Shown piece after piece: positions 19,390 to 20,021 of a stretch of DNA of 20,021 bases (position 1 is the stretch's first letter; each line of letters begins with the position of its first letter). The position numbers and the translations under genes are program-made. Below the pieces are notes generated by a model. It was not told the DNA's origin and did not search any database. It saw nothing but the letters and a program-made list of their open reading frames with translations. Origin of the DNA: a virus. The stretch lies in the IMG/VR virus record IMGVR_UViG_3300047552_001046, positions 1 through 20,021 of that record. One strand, written 5' to 3'.

Positions 19390-19484
19390 GTTCCTCAGCT
19401 TTGGTGAGCGGCGGTGTCTTATAAACACTGGAGAGTGGCTAGATTGGCTGCAACGGCACGGATCGTAACCGTGGAGGAATACCA
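19390..19484 (+). tRNA. tRNA-Ile(UAU)-like with 27-nt variable-region insertion
   Basis: Acceptor GTTCCTC/GAGGAAT, D-stem GCT/AGC, anticodon arm GGTGT-CTTATAA-ACACT (TAT at 19420-19422), T-stem CACGG/CCGTG, T-loop ATCGTAA, discriminator A and encoded CCA. The variable region (19430-19456) has 27 bases where 4-5 are normal for Ile, without a clear class II stem. It includes GTGGCTAGATTGGCTGC, which looks D-arm-like. Confidence 0.65.
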
Positions 19485-19519
19485 AAATTTGTCTGTGTAT
19501 GAAGTGATCTAGTCAATCC

Positions 19520-19620
19520 ACCTTAATCGTCAAGGTACTAACAACATCCTATCATCGTATGTGACAATACGGAAAATGGTAGGAGAGTCAAACTGTACTC
19601 TTAAACACATCGACGATAGG
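19520..19620 (+). ncRNA. Hairpin elements, unassigned
   Basis: ACCTT-AATCGTC-AAGGT (19520-19536) is a perfect 5-bp, 7-loop hairpin. CCTATC-A-TCG (19548-19557) pairs with CGA-C-GATAGG (19611-19620); this 73-nt unit holds AGAGT/ACTCT inside. It is tRNA-sized but has no clear anticodon or CCA. Confidence 0.3.
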
Positions 19621-19633
19621 CAATTTGAATTAT

Positions 19634-19708
19634 GCGGGTAAGGTGTTGGTGGTTACACGACAGTCTTCCAAACTGTAGTGCTCGGATCGTGCCCGAGTAC
19701 CCGCTCCA
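19634..19708 (+). tRNA. tRNA-Gly(UCC), inverted tertiary positions
   Basis: Acceptor GCGGGTA/TACCCGC, D-stem GTGT/ACAC with GG in the loop, anticodon arm ACAGT-CTTCCAA-ACTGT (TCC at 19667-19669), T-stem CTCGG/CCGAG, discriminator U and encoded CCA. Position 8 is A and 14 is U; T-loop ATCGTGC has A54 and U58. Confidence 0.88.
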
Positions 19709-19715
19709 GTCTCAA

Positions 19716-19770
19716 AGGATGCGTTCAGCAAACTTAAAAATTAGACTTTTAATCTAAAAATAAGCATCCT
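19716..19770 (+). tRNA. Miniature tRNA-Lys(UUU) without T-arm
   Basis: Perfect acceptor AGGATGC/GCATCCT and perfect anticodon arm TTAGA-CTTTTAA-TCTAA (TTT), yet only 55 nt in all. The anticodon stem is joined to the 3' acceptor strand by six bases (AAATAA) with no T-arm; the 5' side has 18 bases with at most GTT/AAC pairing. CCA is not encoded. The shape recalls metazoan mitochondrial mini-tRNAs. It may be a decoy or a true minimal tRNA. Confidence 0.55.
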
Positions 19771-19780
19771 GTTTAGTTAT

Positions 19781-19855
19781 AGTTCCGAAGTGTTCATAGA
19801 CGCACACTAGACTGTCAATCTAGAAGAGCGGGAGCGTTACCCGTCGGAGCTGCCA
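19781..19855 (+). tRNA. tRNA-Asp(GUC), inverted tertiary positions
   Basis: Acceptor AGTTCCG/CGGAGCT, D-stem GTGT/GCAC, anticodon arm CTAGA-CTGTCAA-TCTAG (GTC at 19814-19816), T-stem GCGGG/CCCGT, discriminator G and encoded CCA. Position 8 is A and 14 is U. Position 18 is A and 55 is G. T-loop AGCGTTA has A54 and U58. All stems are intact. Confidence 0.88.
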
Positions 19856-19861
19856 ATCAAT

Positions 19862-19935
19862 GGGTCATTAGTTCAATAGTAGAACATCTGGCTTTTAACC
19901 AGTCGACGAAGGGGCGGAACCTTCATGGCCTACCA
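19862..19935 (+). tRNA. tRNA-Lys(UUU)
   Basis: Acceptor GGGTCAT/ATGGCCT, D-stem GTTC/GAAC, anticodon loop CTTTTAA (TTT at 19894-19896), T-stem GAAGG/CCTTC, discriminator A and encoded CCA. The D-loop is AATAGTA (A18, G19) and the T-loop GGCGGAA (G54, G55, G58). Confidence 0.88.
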
Positions 19936-19941
19936 AAATAA

Positions 19942-20016
19942 GGATTGCAAGCTTTAATGGTGAAGCATACGGCTCTTACCCGTAAGAACACAGATCGTTA
20001 CTGTGGCAATCCACCA
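19942..20016 (+). tRNA. tRNA-Lys(CUU), inverted tertiary positions
   Basis: Acceptor GGATTGC/GCAATCC, D-stem GCTT/AAGC with GG, anticodon arm TACGG-CTCTTAC-CCGTA (CTT at 19975-19977), T-stem CACAG/CTGTG, discriminator A and encoded CCA. Position 8 is A, 14 is U, and the T-loop ATCGTTA has A54 and U58. Confidence 0.88.
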
Positions 20017-20021
20017 AACAA

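Overview
The window reads as the genome of a large, lytic, T4-like (myovirus) bacteriophage infecting a Gram-negative host. This is inferred from a gp46-like recombination subunit, T4-style RNA repair enzymes (Pnkp, Rnl1, Rnl2), a DexA-like exonuclease, two GIY-YIG homing endonucleases, a T4-type late promoter, tightly overlapping genes (ATGA junctions) and an outer-membrane-type beta-barrel protein. Apart from one endonuclease gene, all genes are on the + strand. No integrase, portal or capsid gene is present, so the exact taxon cannot be fixed from the window.

Layout. 1-2561: end of the gp46-like gene, then a conserved phage protein, an amidoligase-like protein, a small protein and a DEDDh exonuclease. 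2603-6585: FolE (GTP cyclohydrolase I), a T-fold-like protein, DpdA (DNA 7-deazaguanine transglycosylase), a stand-alone mannose-6-phosphate-isomerase-type cupin, a GT-B glycosyltransferase and a small zinc-ribbon membrane protein. 6600-11689: RNA ligase 1, RNA ligase 2, Pnkp and a GNAT acetyltransferase, with small unknown proteins. 11692-14126: a membrane-anchored lytic transglycosylase, a cysteine-rich U32-like/Fe-S protein and a QueD-like protein. 14153-15713: an antisense GIY-YIG endonuclease under its own late promoter, a small conserved protein and a beta-barrel protein with a signal peptide. 15714-20021: an RNA region with two tiny ORFs, a candidate attenuator, a promoter, about 20 tRNA or tRNA-like genes, a second GIY-YIG endonuclease and several unassigned hairpin-rich segments.

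How the genes may work together. FolE, the QueD-like protein and DpdA form a partial pathway for placing a 7-deazaguanine in phage DNA; QueE and QueC are not recognised here. Pnkp and the two ligases can heal and seal broken tRNAs, and they accompany a very unusual tRNA set. Many of these tRNAs have intact cloverleaf stems but altered T-loops (A54...U58 instead of U54...A58), altered position 8/14 pairs (A8/U14), and G55 together with A18. One tRNA-Leu has an intron-like hairpin in its anticodon loop, one tRNA-Lys is only 55 nt long and has no T-arm, and some have 17-bp extended acceptor stems. This tRNA set is the main candidate for something undescribed.

Regulation. Three promoters share TTGTnn-N16-TATAAT followed by a conserved ATTCATCGATT block. 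Two promoters lie inside inverted repeats that would bury the downstream ribosome binding site in read-through transcripts.
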